Source of the DNA: an uncultured Clostridia bacterium
Lineage (GTDB): Bacteria > Bacillota > Clostridia > TANB77 > CAG-508
Assembly (NCBI GenBank): GCA_947623595.1
Contig: CANQHC010000011.1
Span: 1 to 56,858 of the forward strand
Reading direction: 5' to 3'
Length of the DNA: 56,858 nt
The notes under the pieces are model-generated. The model saw only the letters and a list, made by a program, of their open reading frames with translations. It was not told the DNA's origin and did not search any database. Below, one piece after another: positions 38,757 through 49,014 of this stretch (position 1 is its first letter; each line of letters begins with the position of its first letter). The translations under genes were made by a program, and so were the position numbers.

Positions 38757-40118
38757 TTAAAAAGAATATTGATTGCAAATCGCGGAGAAGTAGCAGTTAG
38801 AATTATTAGAGCATGTAGAGAGCTTGGCATAGAAACAGTTGCAGTATATTCAGATGTAGACAAAGATGCTTTACATGTTAAATTAGCTGACAAGGCAGTA
38901 TGTATAGGCCCAGCAAAAGCTGCTAAAAGTTACTTAAATAAAAATCATATAATTGAAACAGCTTGCTTAACTGGATGTGATAGTATTCATCCAGGCTTTG
39001 GTTTTTTATCGGAAAATAGTCGTTTTGCAAAAGTGTGCAATGAAATCGGAATAAAGTGGATAGGTCCTTCTGGAGAGTTGATTTCACTTATGGGAGATAA
39101 AGCAAAGGCAAAAGAAACAATGCAAAAAGCAGGAATTCCAGTAGTACCAGGGTCAGAAGGAATTTTAGAAGGACTAGAACAAGCTGAAAAAATAGCTGAA
39201 AAAATAGGATATCCTGTTATCTTGAAAGCCTCAAGTGGAGGTGGCGGAAAAGGAATTCGTATAGCATATTCAAAAGAAGAACTAAGAAGAGCATATCAAC
39301 TTGTAAAACAAGAATCTAGAAACGCTTTTAATGATGATAGTATTTATTTAGAAAAATTCATTGAAAACCCTAGACATGTAGAAGTTCAAATATTGGCAGA
39401 TGAACATGGAAACGCAGTTTCATTAGGGGAAAGAGATTGTTCACTTCAAAGAAATCACCAAAAAGTATTGGAAGAAACTCCATGCCCTATAATTCCAGAA
39501 AAATTAAGACAAAAAATGGGAAGATTAGCAGTAAATGCCGTATGTGAAATAGGATATACAAATGTTGGAACAATGGAATTTTTGGTTGATAAAGATAAAA
39601 ATTATTATTTCATGGAAATGAACACAAGGCTTCAGGTAGAGCATCCTGTTACTGAAGCAGTTACAGGAATTGATATTGTTAAAGAGCAAATTAGAGTTGC
39701 AGGTGGAGAAAGGCTATCATTTTCTCAAAAAGAAATAGAAATAAGAGGGCATAGTATGGAATGTCGTATAAATGCAGAAAATCCTAATAGAAATTTTATG
39801 CCATGTCCAGGAAAGATTACAGGCCTTCACTTACCAGGTGGAAATGGAATAAGAATTGATACTGCAATTTATGATGGCTATACAATTCCACAATCATATG
39901 ATTCAATGATTGCGAAAGTAATAGTTCATGGTAAAAACAGAGATGAGAGTATATCTAAAATGAAAAGTGCATTAGGAGAGTTAGTAATTGAAGGAATTGA
40001 TACAAATATTGACTTTTTATTTCAAATTCTAGATAATAAAAAATTTCAAGCAAACGATTATGATACTTCTTTTATTGAAAATTTAAGAAAGGGTAAAGAT
40101 GTTAGTATTTTTGGCTAG
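38754..40118 (+). CDS. accC: Biotin carboxylase subunit of acetyl-CoA carboxylase
   Basis: This 454-residue ATP-grasp enzyme carboxylates the biotin on AccB. It has an N-terminal [18 protein letters not shown]-binding GGGGKGIR (about residue 162), [13 protein letters not shown], and active-site [13 protein letters not shown]. The length is normal. The start has no Shine-Dalgarno within 12 nt; the nearest one lies behind a hairpin. Confidence 0.96.
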   Translation: MLKRILIANRGEVAVRIIRACRELGIETVAVYSDVDKDALHVKLADKAVCIGPAKAAKSYLNKNHIIETACLTGCDSIHPGFGFLSENSRFAKVCNEIGIKWIGPSGELISLMGDKAKAKETMQKAGIPVVPGSEGILEGLEQAEKIAEKIGYPVILKASSGGGGKGIRIAYSKEELRRAYQLVKQESRNAFNDDSIYLEKFIENPRHVEVQILADEHGNAVSLGERDCSLQRNHQKVLEETPCPIIPEKLRQKMGRLAVNAVCEIGYTNVGTMEFLVDKDKNYYFMEMNTRLQVEHPVTEAVTGIDIVKEQIRVAGGERLSFSQKEIEIRGHSMECRINAENPNRNFMPCPGKITGLHLPGGNGIRIDTAIYDGYTIPQSYDSMIAKVIVHGKNRDESISKMKSALGELVIEGIDTNIDFLFQILDNKKFQANDYDTSFIENLRKGKDVSIFG

Positions 40119-40132
40119 CATTTTCTAAAAAA

Positions 40133-40993
40133 ATGGTAATTGATAAGATAAGAAAAATTAATAATAATTCAGAAGAAATAGTTAAAAATCAAGATGCTTC
40201 TGATATGTTAATTGGAAAATGGATGAAATGTGATAACTGCAAAGAAATCTTATATAAAGACGAAGTGCATAGAAATTTAAGTGTTTGTCCTAATTGTGGA
40301 AAACACTTCCGTATTTCTAGTAGAAGAAGAATTGCTCAACTAGTTGATGAAGGAACTTTTAAAGAAATTAATGCTAATATGGGGTTGAGAGATCCTTTAC
40401 AATTTGATGGCTATCAAAAAAAATTAGAAAGTTTAGTTGAAAAAACTCAAATACAAGAAGCTGTTCAAACTGGAATAGGTGAGATTGATGGGCAGACGGC
40501 AATGCTTGCAGTTATGGATGGTAATTTTATGATGGGAAGTATGGGAAGTGTTGTTGGAGAAAAAATAACTTTAGCAATAGAAGAAGCTATTAAACAAAAA
40601 TTACCGATTATTATAGTTTGTGTGTCAGGAGGAGCTAGAATGCAAGAAGGAATCATATCCTTAATGCAAATGGCAAAAACCTCCAGTGCACTAATGAAAT
40701 TAAATGAGGCAGGTCTTTTATCAATTTGTGTGTTAACAGATCCTACAACCGGAGGAGTTACAGCAAGTTTTGCAAGTTTAGGGGATATAATACTTGCTGA
40801 ACCTAAAGCCTTAATTGGCTTTGCAGGGCCAAGAGTAATTGAGCAAACTGTAAAACAAAAATTACCTGAAGGTTTTCAAAGTGCAGAATTTTTACTAGAA
40901 CATGGTTTCATTGATAAAATTGTAGAAAGAAAAGATATGAAAAAAGTCTTAGGAAAATTATTAAAGTTTCATAAAGCTATATATAAAGTATAA
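40133..40993 (+). CDS. accD: Acetyl-CoA carboxylase carboxyltransferase beta subunit
   Basis: This 286-residue protein has an N-terminal zinc ribbon (C33, C36, C52, C55) followed by the crotonase-like carboxyltransferase domain ([32 protein letters not shown]). It pairs with AccA to move the carboxyl group to acetyl-CoA. I see no clear Shine-Dalgarno before its ATG, which lies 14 bp after accC. Translational coupling is likely. Confidence 0.95.
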   Translation: MVIDKIRKINNNSEEIVKNQDASDMLIGKWMKCDNCKEILYKDEVHRNLSVCPNCGKHFRISSRRRIAQLVDEGTFKEINANMGLRDPLQFDGYQKKLESLVEKTQIQEAVQTGIGEIDGQTAMLAVMDGNFMMGSMGSVVGEKITLAIEEAIKQKLPIIIVCVSGGARMQEGIISLMQMAKTSSALMKLNEAGLLSICVLTDPTTGGVTASFASLGDIILAEPKALIGFAGPRVIEQTVKQKLPEGFQSAEFLLEHGFIDKIVERKDMKKVLGKLLKFHKAIYKV

Positions 40994-41005
40994 GGAGGAA
41001 GCTAG

Positions 41006-41804
41006 ATGAAAAAGCAAATAACTGCTTGGGAAAGAGTAACATTAGCTAGAGAATCAAAAAGGCCAAAATCACTAGATTATATCCAAGAAATTTTTGATGA
41101 TTTTATAGAATTACATGGTGATAGATGTTTTGGAGATGATACATCTTTCGTTTGTGGAATTGCATATTTAAACGGAAGACCTGTTACTGTAATTCGGTGA
41201 ACAAAAAGGTAAAACTACCAGAGAAAACATGAAAAGGAATTTTGGAATGCCGAATCCAGAAGGATATAGAAAAGCCATTAGATTAATGAAGCAAGCAGAA
41301 AAATTTAAAAGGCCGGTTATTACTTTTATCGATACTCCAGGTGCATATCCAGGAATGGGAGCAGAAGAAAGAGGGCAAGGAGAGGCAATCGCAAGAAGTA
41401 TGTTTGAAATGGCTAAACTAAAAGTGCCAATAATTGCAATAGTTATTGGAGAAGGTTCAAGTGGAGGAGCACTTGCAATATCTGTTGCAGATAAAATTTT
41501 TATGTTGGAAAATGCAGTATATAGCATACTTTCACCAGAAGGCTTTTCAAGCATTTTATATAAAGATTCAAGCAGATGCAAAGAAGCAGCAGAGCACATG
41601 AAACTTACATCCTATGATCTAAAAAATTTGGGAATAATAGATGAAATAATTGAAGAACCAAAAGGTGGAATAGAAAAAGAGTTCAAGCAAGTTACAAAAA
41701 TACTAAAAGAAAAAATTATAGATGAAATTGAAAATCTAGAAGAATTAAGTATTGATAAAATGCTAGAACAAAGATATCAAAAATATAGAGTTATAGGAAA
41801 ATAA
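41006..41804 (+). CDS. accA: Acetyl-CoA carboxylase carboxyltransferase alpha subunit; requires +1 shift at CGG 41195-41197
   Basis: Residues 1-63 ([30 protein letters not shown]) run in one frame to PVTVI-CGG-TGA. Dropping the C gives [18 protein letters not shown], the invariant continuation, which stays open to 41804 ([25 protein letters not shown]). Total is about 265 residues. The ribosome binding site is AAGGAGG. Without the shift only a 64-residue fragment is made, and no other accA is visible in the operon. Since accA is essential for fatty-acid synthesis, true decay is unlikely. Confidence 0.92.
41195..41198 (+). other. CGGT recoding (+1 frameshift) site in accA, immediately followed by a zero-frame stop
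   Basis: ATT-CGG-TGA in the zero frame becomes ATT-(C)-GGT-GAA. It restores the conserved Gly of VTVIG. Only here does a stop directly follow CGG, as in the prfB type of shift. Confidence 0.8.
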
Positions 41805-41886
41805 TAGTATTATTAGGAAGACAAGTATTATTATCTAACAAGCACTATAATTAAAATTTAATTTATAAATGAGGAGGAAAACAACA

Positions 41887-42657
41887 ATGTTATTGGAAGG
41901 AAAAACCATATTAATTATGGGAATTAGAAACAAATGGAGTATTGCATGGGGAGTTGCAATGTCAGCTCACAACAATGGGGCAAAAGTTATTTTTACTCAT
42001 CATCCATCAGAAAAAGAAGATAAAATAAATGAATTAATAAGCCAAATGCCAGGAGCAAAATCTTATGCATGTGATGTAGCAAGTGATGAAGAAATTCAAA
42101 AATGTTTTGAATTAATAAAGAAAGAACAAGGGCAAATAGATGGAATTTTACATAGTATTGCACATGCAAATACAGAAGATTTGAGAAATGATTTTATATA
42201 TACTTCAAGAGAAGGTTTTAGCCATGCAAATGATGTAAGTGCATATTCAATAATTTCAATTACTAGAATAGCAAAACAAATAGAAGTTCTAAAACCAGAA
42301 GCTAGTATTGTAGCACTTACATATTTTGGTTCAGAAAAGGTAGTAGAAGGGTATAATCTAATGGGTGTTGCTAAATCAGCATTAGAAACAAGCATAAAAT
42401 ACTTAGCAAAAGATATTGGAAAAGATAAAATGCGTATTAATGCTATTTCAGCAGGACCAATAAAAACTTTATCAGCTAAAGGAATTAAAGATTTTGGAAC
42501 AATTCTAGATGTAGTAGAGGAAAAAGCACCACTACATCAAAATGTAACTATAACACAAATTGGAGATGTAGCAACATTTTTATTCAGTAATTTATCTTCA
42601 GCAATTACTGGAGAAGTAATTCATGCAGATAATGGTTTTTCTATTATAGGAGTATAG
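41887..42657 (+). CDS. fabI: Enoyl-ACP reductase (NADH), FabI type
   Basis: The start is the ATG at 41887, 9 nt after GAGGAGG; the ATG at 41869 overlaps that site. The 256-residue enzyme has the FabI nucleotide motif (GIRNKWSIAWG), the Y-X6-K active site in YNLMGVAKSALE and SAGPIKTLSAKGI. It completes the elongation cycle. A strong bidirectional terminator follows. Confidence 0.94.
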   Translation: MLLEGKTILIMGIRNKWSIAWGVAMSAHNNGAKVIFTHHPSEKEDKINELISQMPGAKSYACDVASDEEIQKCFELIKKEQGQIDGILHSIAHANTEDLRNDFIYTSREGFSHANDVSAYSIISITRIAKQIEVLKPEASIVALTYFGSEKVVEGYNLMGVAKSALETSIKYLAKDIGKDKMRINAISAGPIKTLSAKGIKDFGTILDVVEEKAPLHQNVTITQIGDVATFLFSNLSSAITGEVIHADNGFSIIGV

Positions 42658-42667
42658 AAGTTACAAG

Positions 42668-42702
42668 AAAAAATCTCTGGCGAAAAGCCAGAGATTTTTT
42701 TT
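42668..42702 (+). terminator. Bidirectional terminator between fabI and porB
   Basis: AAAAAATCTCTGGC-GAAAA-GCCAGAGATTTTTT is a perfect stem with A and T runs that serves both convergent operons. Confidence 0.92.
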
Positions 42703-43654
42703 ACTCTTTATTACTCATTTCTTCTAAAGCTAAAAGTTGTTCCCAACGTTTATCAACTTCTTTTTGGAATTCTTCAATCATCCATTCATTACCAGGTTTA
42801 AACATATGTTTAAATCTTTTTTGAGGTTTTAAAAATTCCTCAATAGGTAATTTATTAGCAGGTTTATAAGAAATTACATATTTTCCATCTATTACTTCAT
42901 ATAAAGGCCAATAACAAGTTTCAACAGCTAATTTGTTAATTTGCATTAACATATCTGTTGGATATCCCCAACCTCTAGGGCAAGGAGATAACACATTTAA
43001 GAAACATGGACCTTCAGTATAAATTGCTTTTTCAGCTTTTTCATATAAATCTTTAAAATTCATATAAGCAATAGTTTGTGCTACATAAGGTAAATGATGT
43101 GATGCCATAACTTCTGTTAAATCTTTTCTAGATTGCATTTTTCCAGGAATAACAGAACCAGCAGGGGAGGTAGTAGTATCTGCAAATTTAGGTGTTGCAG
43201 AAGAACGTTGAATACCAGTATTCATATAAGCTCCATTGTCATAACAAACATAAACCATGTCATGACCTCTTTCCATAGCTCCAGATAATGCTTGGATACC
43301 AATATCATAAGTACCACCATCACCACCAAAAGTAATAAATTTTGTATTTTTATCACTAGGAAGTTTTCCTTGTCTTTTCATAGATTTATATGCAGCTTCA
43401 ACACCTGAACAAGTGGAAGCTGCATTTTCAAATGCAGTATGAATGAAAGAATCTTTCCAAGCAGTATATGGGTACATAAAAGTAGAAACTTCCATACAAC
43501 CTGTAGCATTACTAATTACTGCGTGATCTTCTGGCTTTAAAGCTCTTAAAACCATTCTTGCAATAGGAGGAGCTCCACAACCAGCACACATTCTATGACC
43601 TGCAGTAAGTCTTGATGGCTTATTTGCCATAACTTCTTTTAAATTATATGCCAT
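42701..43654 (-). CDS. porB: Pyruvate:ferredoxin oxidoreductase beta subunit
   Basis: This 317-residue thiamine diphosphate subunit has a cluster-binding MCAGCGAPP near the N-terminus, GGDGGTYDIG...YDNGAYMNTG (the GDG-N ThDP motif) and a CPRGWGYP segment. It is last of the porC-porD-porA-porB operon. The enzyme converts pyruvate and CoA to acetyl-CoA, CO2 and reduced ferredoxin. Confidence 0.95.
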   Translation of the reverse strand: MAYNLKEVMANKPSRLTAGHRMCAGCGAPPIARMVLRALKPEDHAVISNATGCMEVSTFMYPYTAWKDSFIHTAFENAASTCSGVEAAYKSMKRQGKLPSDKNTKFITFGGDGGTYDIGIQALSGAMERGHDMVYVCYDNGAYMNTGIQRSSATPKFADTTTSPAGSVIPGKMQSRKDLTEVMASHHLPYVAQTIAYMNFKDLYEKAEKAIYTEGPCFLNVLSPCPRGWGYPTDMLMQINKLAVETCYWPLYEVIDGKYVISYKPANKLPIEEFLKPQKRFKHMFKPGNEWMIEEFQKEVDKRWEQLLALEEMSNKE

Positions 43655-43669
43655 TTTTTATTCTCCTTT

Positions 43670-44851
43670 CTATTTCCTTAAGCCCACATAACGATATGGG
43701 TTGTCAATATTTCCAGTATTTGCAACTTCTTGCAAATAACTAAACACTTCTTCAATATCTTTAGTTGTAGTATCTCTACCACCAATACCATATACATAAC
43801 TAACAGCTGGAACTTGTTTTTTAGCTACATACATACAAGAAGCAACATCTTCGAATAAAGCACCACCAGCACCATTTAAAGAATCAGCTTTGTCCATAAC
43901 AGCAACTGCTTTTAAGTTTCCTAATGCTTCAGCTAGTTCTTCAGCAGGGAATGGTCTAAACATACGAATTTTTACCATACCAGCTTTAATTCCTTTATTT
44001 CTTAAATCATCAACAACTGCTTTAGTTGTTCCAGCAGTAGAGTTCATACAAACGATAGCAATTTCACTATCTTCCATTCTATATTCCTCAAAGAAAGAAT
44101 ATTTTCTACCAGTCATCTTTTCAAAATCTTTTGCAACTTCTAAAATTACTTTCTTTGCATTTCTCATAGCTTCAGCTTGTTGATATTTATGTTCAAATAA
44201 AAATGGTTGAACATCTAAAGGACCAATAGCCATAGGCTCTTTGTCATTTAATAAATAATGTTCAGGATGATAACTTCCAACAAATTCTTTTACTTTATCA
44301 TCTTCAATTAATTCGATATTTTCAATAGAGTGGGAAGTAATAAAACCATCTTGGCAAACCATTAAAGGTAATAATACATCCTTATTTTCAGCAATACGAT
44401 GAGCCATAATTAAATTATCATAAGCCTCTTGATTATTTTCTGAAAATAACATAATCCAACCACTATCACGAACACCCATTGCATCAGAGTGGTCATTGTG
44501 AATATTTAAAGGTCCAGAAACCGCACGGTTTACTAAACTCATAACAATTGGAAGCCTTAAGCTAGAGGCAATATAAATCATTTCCCACATGTAAGACAAA
44601 CCATTAGCAGAAGTAGCTGTCATAGCTCTTGCTCCAGCAGCCTCTGCACCAACACAAGCGCTCATTGCACTATGTTCACTTTCTACTGCTACAAACTCAG
44701 TATCTACTGCTCCATTACTAACAAAAGTAGAAAAATATTGAGGTATTTCAGTAGAAGGTGTAATAGGGAAGGCAGCAACAACATCTGGATTAATCTGTTT
44801 CATAGCAATAGCTGCAGCTTCATTTCCACTTAATCTTTCTCTAATTCCCAT
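43670..44851 (-). CDS. porA: Pyruvate:ferredoxin oxidoreductase alpha subunit
   Basis: This 393-residue subunit contains the pyrimidine-binding region (GNEAAAIAMKQINPDVVAAFPITPSTEI), VGAEAAGARAMTATSANGLSYMWE and the C-terminal transketolase-like domain (VRMFRPFPAEEL equivalent, KADSLNGAGGALFEDV). The porD gene ends 2 bp upstream, so the two are tightly coupled. Confidence 0.95.
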   Translation of the reverse strand: MGIRERLSGNEAAAIAMKQINPDVVAAFPITPSTEIPQYFSTFVSNGAVDTEFVAVESEHSAMSACVGAEAAGARAMTATSANGLSYMWEMIYIASSLRLPIVMSLVNRAVSGPLNIHNDHSDAMGVRDSGWIMLFSENNQEAYDNLIMAHRIAENKDVLLPLMVCQDGFITSHSIENIELIEDDKVKEFVGSYHPEHYLLNDKEPMAIGPLDVQPFLFEHKYQQAEAMRNAKKVILEVAKDFEKMTGRKYSFFEEYRMEDSEIAIVCMNSTAGTTKAVVDDLRNKGIKAGMVKIRMFRPFPAEELAEALGNLKAVAVMDKADSLNGAGGALFEDVASCMYVAKKQVPAVSYVYGIGGRDTTTKDIEEVFSYLQEVANTGNIDNPYRYVGLRK

Positions 44852-44853
44852 AT

Positions 44854-45147
44854 TTATTTTCCTCCTTCATCAACCATTTCAATTGCTTTAAATGGACATA
44901 CCTTCGCACATACGCCACATCCTTTGCAATAATCAAAATCAAAATCCTCACGCTTTCCCTCACTATTAACAGGAATTGCATCTTCTGGGCAAACTGGAAA
45001 ACATAAACCACATTGAGTGCATTTTTCACTTAAATAAACAGGTCTAATACTTCTCCAATCGCCAGTTTTAAATTCTAAAGCATTACCAGCTTCATAAATA
45101 TTACCACCAATAGTCATTTCAGAAGCAGGTGTATTTTTATCAATCAT
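44854..45147 (-). CDS. porD: Pyruvate:ferredoxin oxidoreductase delta subunit (2[4Fe-4S])
   Basis: This 97-residue ferredoxin-like subunit has two motifs, CTQCGLCFPVCPEDAI and CKGCGVCAKVCPFKAI. It passes electrons from the ThDP centre to ferredoxin. The ribosome binding site is GAAAGGAG. A 178-bp gap separates it from porC. Confidence 0.95.
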   Translation of the reverse strand: MIDKNTPASEMTIGGNIYEAGNALEFKTGDWRSIRPVYLSEKCTQCGLCFPVCPEDAIPVNSEGKREDFDFDYCKGCGVCAKVCPFKAIEMVDEGGK

Positions 45148-45252
45148 TTTAATCTCCTTTCTAATTAAAAGTTTTGAAACAATTTATTAATTCTAAGTAA
45201 TTTTTGGTTATCAAAATGTTTAGCCTAAATTTTAGCTATCATAAAAGCTAAA

Positions 45253-45368
45253 TTAGTTTATTCTTTAAATTTTCTTTTAGTGCAAGATCTAAATTGTTTT
45301 ATTTCTTACAATGTAAACTATAAAATTAATTTATTTTCTTAATTTCTTGTAGTGCAAGCTCTAAAGCC
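45253..45368 (-). repeat. Degenerate duplicate of the porC 3' end
   Basis: 45253-45292 and 45328-45368 align closely (GTGCAAGATCTAAA versus GTGCAAGCTCTAAA on the plus strand). The right copy encodes the LELALQEIKKIN tail of PorC; the left copy repeats it in decayed form after the stop. It explains part of the unusually long porC-porD gap. Confidence 0.6.
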
Positions 45369-45907
45369 TTCATATTACCTTCAATTACTTCAGGTTTTTT
45401 AGCAAATTTATGTGCAAAAGAACCTTTCATATCTTCTAAAAATTGATCTTCTTCCATAATTCCTGCTACTTTTACAATTGCAGCAAGCATTGGAGTATTT
45501 GGAAAATACTTTCCAAGAGCTTCCATAGAAACTTTTCTAGCATCAATTGTATAAATAGCACCTTTATAATTTGATAATTTTGATTCTATTTCATCTTTTC
45601 CTTTTGTAGTATTAATAACAATAGCGCCATCTTCTTTTAAACCGGCTGTTACATCAACAGAGTCTAATAAAGTATCATCTACTACAACCACATAATCAGG
45701 TTCATAAATATTACTATGAATACGAATAGGCTCATCACTAATACGATTATAAGCTGTAATAGGGGCACCCATTCTTTCAGGGCCATACTCTGGAAAACCT
45801 TGAATAAATTTACCTGTGTTAAAAGCAGCGTCTGCAAGTAAAAGAGAAGCTGTTTTAGCACCTTGGCCACCTCTACCATGCCATCTAATTTCAATTAAAT
45901 TTTTCAT
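45326..45907 (-). CDS. porC: Pyruvate:ferredoxin oxidoreductase gamma subunit
   Basis: This is a 193-residue subunit with the typical start IEIRWHGRGGQGAKTASLLLADAA and FPEYGPERMGAPI. A TTG at 45913 is spaced closer to AAAGGAGG (6 nt) than the ATG chosen (12 nt) and would add two residues. It is first gene of the operon, with its own promoter. Confidence 0.94.
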   Translation of the reverse strand: MKNLIEIRWHGRGGQGAKTASLLLADAAFNTGKFIQGFPEYGPERMGAPITAYNRISDEPIRIHSNIYEPDYVVVVDDTLLDSVDVTAGLKEDGAIVINTTKGKDEIESKLSNYKGAIYTIDARKVSMEALGKYFPNTPMLAAIVKVAGIMEEDQFLEDMKGSFAHKFAKKPEVIEGNMKALELALQEIKKIN

Positions 45908-45949
45908 TAACAAGATTAACCTCCTTTTAAAATTAATATTTACAAGCAT

Positions 45950-45978
45950 ATTGTATTCTTAAATATTATCAATGTCAA
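45950..45978 (-). promoter_or_regulatory. Sigma-A promoter of the por operon
   Basis: On the minus strand, TTGACA (45973-45978), a 17-bp spacer and TACAAT (45950-45955) lie about 40 bp before the porC start. Confidence 0.75.
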
Positions 45979-46228
45979 GGAATTAGAAGTTTAAATTTTA
46001 GCTAAAAAGATTACTGTAATATTGTTTAATTTCATAAAAAATAGTGCTTTTTTTTAACAGCTAATAAGGAACCTTTTCAAATTAGAAATGCAAGATTTTA
46101 TTTCCTGCTAGTAATATCTTTTAAGTAATAAAATTATAAAATATTTGTAAAAAAATAAGAAAATGGATATAATAAACCAAAAGAATATCTGTGTATACGA
46201 AAGAAAACAGAAAGGAATGAAACATAAT

Positions 46229-47482
46229 ATGAAAAAAATACTTGAAATAGCAAGTAAAATAGAGCAAGTAGGAGGCAAACTCTATTTAGTTGGAGGAGCC
46301 ATCAGAGATAAATTATTAAACATTCCTATAACAGATGAAGACTATTGTGTTACTGGAATTTCAAAAGAAAAATTTCAAAAACTTTTTCCTAATGCAAAAA
46401 TTCAAGGAAAAGATTTCCCAGTATTTATTATAAACAATCAAGAATTTGCATTAGCCAGAAAAGAAAGAAAAAGTGGAATAGGGCATAAAGCTTTTGAATT
46501 TCTAACTAATGAAGAAATTACGATAGAAGAAGATTTAGCAAGAAGGGATGTAACAATTAATAGTATAGCAATGAATGTATTAACTGGAGAAATAATAGAT
46601 CCATTTAATGGACAAAAGGACTTAGTAAATAGATTATTAAGAAAAACCACTGATGCATTCAAGGAAGATCCTTTAAGGGTATATAGAGTAGCAAGATTTT
46701 CTGCAAGCTTAAATTTTGAAGTGACAAAAGATACTTTAGATGATATGTCACAACTAAAAGATGAATTAGGTACATTGTCAAAAGAAAGAGTGTTTGAGGA
46801 ATTCAAAAAGGCATTAGCCACTAATCAACCATCAAAATTTTTTCAAACTCTAAAAAATGCAAAGGTATTGGATATACATTTTAAGGAAATTAATAATTTA
46901 ATAGGAAAAACTCAACCAGTACAATACCATCCAGAAGGAGATAGCTATAATCATACAATGATAGTAGTAGATAATAGTACAAAATTAACTAAAGATTTAG
47001 CAATTCGCTTTAGCTGTTTAGTACACGATTTGGGAAAAGGGCTGACTTCAAAAGAAATGCTACCACATCATTATGGACATGATGAAAAAGGGGTAAAACT
47101 AGTAACAGATTTAGGAAACAGAATTGGAGTTCCAAAAACTTGGATTAAATGTGGAAAAACAGCATGCAAATGGCACATGAAAGCTGGAATATATGAAAAA
47201 ATGACACCAAGTAAAAAAGTTAAATTAATAGAAAATGTTGCAAATTCTGCTTTAGGTTTGGATGGACTTAAAATTGTAGTTGCATGTGACAAATCAAGAA
47301 AGGGAGAAAATTTGCAAGAACAATTAAATGATATAGTTTTTGAAAGAATTGGAAAAAGATGTTTATCAGAAATAGATGGAGAATTTATAAAGCAAAAGTA
47401 CAATTTAGAAGAAGGAGTAGAATTTGGAAGAAAGTTGCATGAGGAAAGAATAAAATGGATTAAATTGATTGACAATAATTAG
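46229..47482 (+). CDS. cca: CCA-adding tRNA nucleotidyltransferase with HD domain
   Basis: The start is placed at the ATG at 46229, 13 nt after AAAGGA; earlier ATGs at 46163 and 46217 are poorly spaced. The 417-residue protein has LVGGAIRDKLLNIPITDEDYCVTG, whose DED carboxylates bind the metal, and EEDLARRDVTINSIAM. A C-terminal HD phosphohydrolase domain follows (YNHTMIVVDNS, LVHDLGKGL). This arrangement is like the E. coli enzyme. It adds or repairs the CCA end of tRNAs. Confidence 0.92.
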   Translation: MKKILEIASKIEQVGGKLYLVGGAIRDKLLNIPITDEDYCVTGISKEKFQKLFPNAKIQGKDFPVFIINNQEFALARKERKSGIGHKAFEFLTNEEITIEEDLARRDVTINSIAMNVLTGEIIDPFNGQKDLVNRLLRKTTDAFKEDPLRVYRVARFSASLNFEVTKDTLDDMSQLKDELGTLSKERVFEEFKKALATNQPSKFFQTLKNAKVLDIHFKEINNLIGKTQPVQYHPEGDSYNHTMIVVDNSTKLTKDLAIRFSCLVHDLGKGLTSKEMLPHHYGHDEKGVKLVTDLGNRIGVPKTWIKCGKTACKWHMKAGIYEKMTPSKKVKLIENVANSALGLDGLKIVVACDKSRKGENLQEQLNDIVFERIGKRCLSEIDGEFIKQKYNLEEGVEFGRKLHEERIKWIKLIDNN

Positions 47483-47554
47483 CTTTTTCGCTATGATATA
47501 ATTAATAAAATAATATGTAAAGATAGGTATTATCTAAAATAGAGGAGAATGCAA

Positions 47555-49006
47555 ATGAAGAAAATATTAAAAAATGAAAAGGGGTCCATGACAGTTTATG
47601 TATCAGTTAGTATATTGGCCTTTATTCTTATTTTAAGTGGAATATTTATAACTTCTGTTTCAATTAGGAAAAATCAATTAAAAACTACAGTTAAAATAAA
47701 AGAAGTCTATGAAAGAGATTTAGCTTATAAAAAAGAAATATACAATAAAGTTGTTTCAAAAAAAAATGGTGTTTCGATTCCAAAAGTAACAATAACGGTA
47801 AGTTCAATAGCAGTGTTTTTAAATGAAAATGTTACTGCAACTGTTATACAAGAAGAACAATCAGGGTTGGCTCTGGATAAATGTAGGTATGTATACAATC
47901 AAATATCTACACCAATTGGAACTGATGAAAATTTATATACAGGTGGATATTTGCCAAAAGTTGAAAATGTTTTTGATTTAACAAATAAATCATTAGGCAC
48001 ATTTTATTTGCATACCTTAACAATAGATAAAAATAATAATAAAGTAGAAGGAATTAGCAGTGCTATTTCAGTAATTTCAAAAGATTCAAATCAATATGAT
48101 AAACCAAATAGCGAAGAAAATCCTTATTACACATATACAGTACCAGCAAATGGAATATATAAACTACAAGTTTGGGGAGCTTCAGGAGGTTATAGAAATG
48201 ATTCGAGCCTTGCTGGTAGAGGAGGGTATACTAGTGGAAATATAGCCTTGCAACAAGGAGATTCAGTATATGTATATGTAGGTGGAAGTGGAAATAGTGT
48301 AAAACAGGCTGTAAACAATATTTATCAAGGTGGATATAATGGAGGAGGATATAGATATGGATACCCTGGTGGTGGAGGTGCCACTGACATAAGATTTATT
48401 TCTGGAAGATGGGATGACCGTACATCACTGCTTTCAAGAGTCATTGTAGCAGGAGGCGGAGGCTCAGATGGTGGAGACTCAAGATACGGATATGCTGGTG
48501 GTGGAACATATGGAGGGTCTTCAACTCAAGATGGTACTGCACATAGTTCAAGTTGTGGAAAAGGTGGAGCACCAACTTATTCTGGTTCAACGTCAGAACC
48601 TGTAGTGACTAAACAAGCTACAACAGGTCTACAAAGTGATAATTACGATTATTGTGGAGGATTTGGCTTTGGAGGTGCTGGTATAAACATCGGAAGCGCA
48701 TATGGTGGCGCTGGCGGTGGTGGCTGGTATGGAGGAACAGGTGTTGTTCCTGATAGTTCATCTAATGCTCGTGGAGGTGGTGGAGGCTCAGGTTTCATAT
48801 ATAATGAGTCCACAGTACAATATACTCCTGAAGGATATTCAGTTTTATCTAAATATTATTTAACAAATACACTTACATTAGATGGTGACAATAGTTTTGA
48901 ATCGCCAACATCAGAAATAAATGAGCAAGGTCATTTGGGTGATGGATATGCTAAAATTACTCCAATTAGTTTAGAAAAAATAAGCAGTACAACTTCAACA
49001 GAATAA
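47555..49006 (+). CDS. Secreted glycine-rich protein with pilin/TadE-like N-terminal helix
   Basis: The start is the ATG at 47555, 8 nt after GAGGAG. The 483-residue protein opens with KNEKGSMTVYVSVSILAFILILSGIFI, a helix that resembles the N-termini of pseudopilin/TadE-like proteins. A beta-rich linker follows. From about residue 190 comes a domain like the eukaryotic ALK/LTK glycine-rich (Gly_rich) module: YTYTVPANGIYKLQVWGASGG, many GGGG runs (GGGGATDIRF, RVIVAGGGGSDGG, GGGGSGFIYNES). It is probably surface-exposed. Ligand unknown. Confidence 0.8.
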   Translation: MKKILKNEKGSMTVYVSVSILAFILILSGIFITSVSIRKNQLKTTVKIKEVYERDLAYKKEIYNKVVSKKNGVSIPKVTITVSSIAVFLNENVTATVIQEEQSGLALDKCRYVYNQISTPIGTDENLYTGGYLPKVENVFDLTNKSLGTFYLHTLTIDKNNNKVEGISSAISVISKDSNQYDKPNSEENPYYTYTVPANGIYKLQVWGASGGYRNDSSLAGRGGYTSGNIALQQGDSVYVYVGGSGNSVKQAVNNIYQGGYNGGGYRYGYPGGGGATDIRFISGRWDDRTSLLSRVIVAGGGGSDGGDSRYGYAGGGTYGGSSTQDGTAHSSSCGKGGAPTYSGSTSEPVVTKQATTGLQSDNYDYCGGFGFGGAGINIGSAYGGAGGGGWYGGTGVVPDSSSNARGGGGGSGFIYNESTVQYTPEGYSVLSKYYLTNTLTLDGDNSFESPTSEINEQGHLGDGYAKITPISLEKISSTTSTE

Positions 49007-49014
49007 TATAATAA

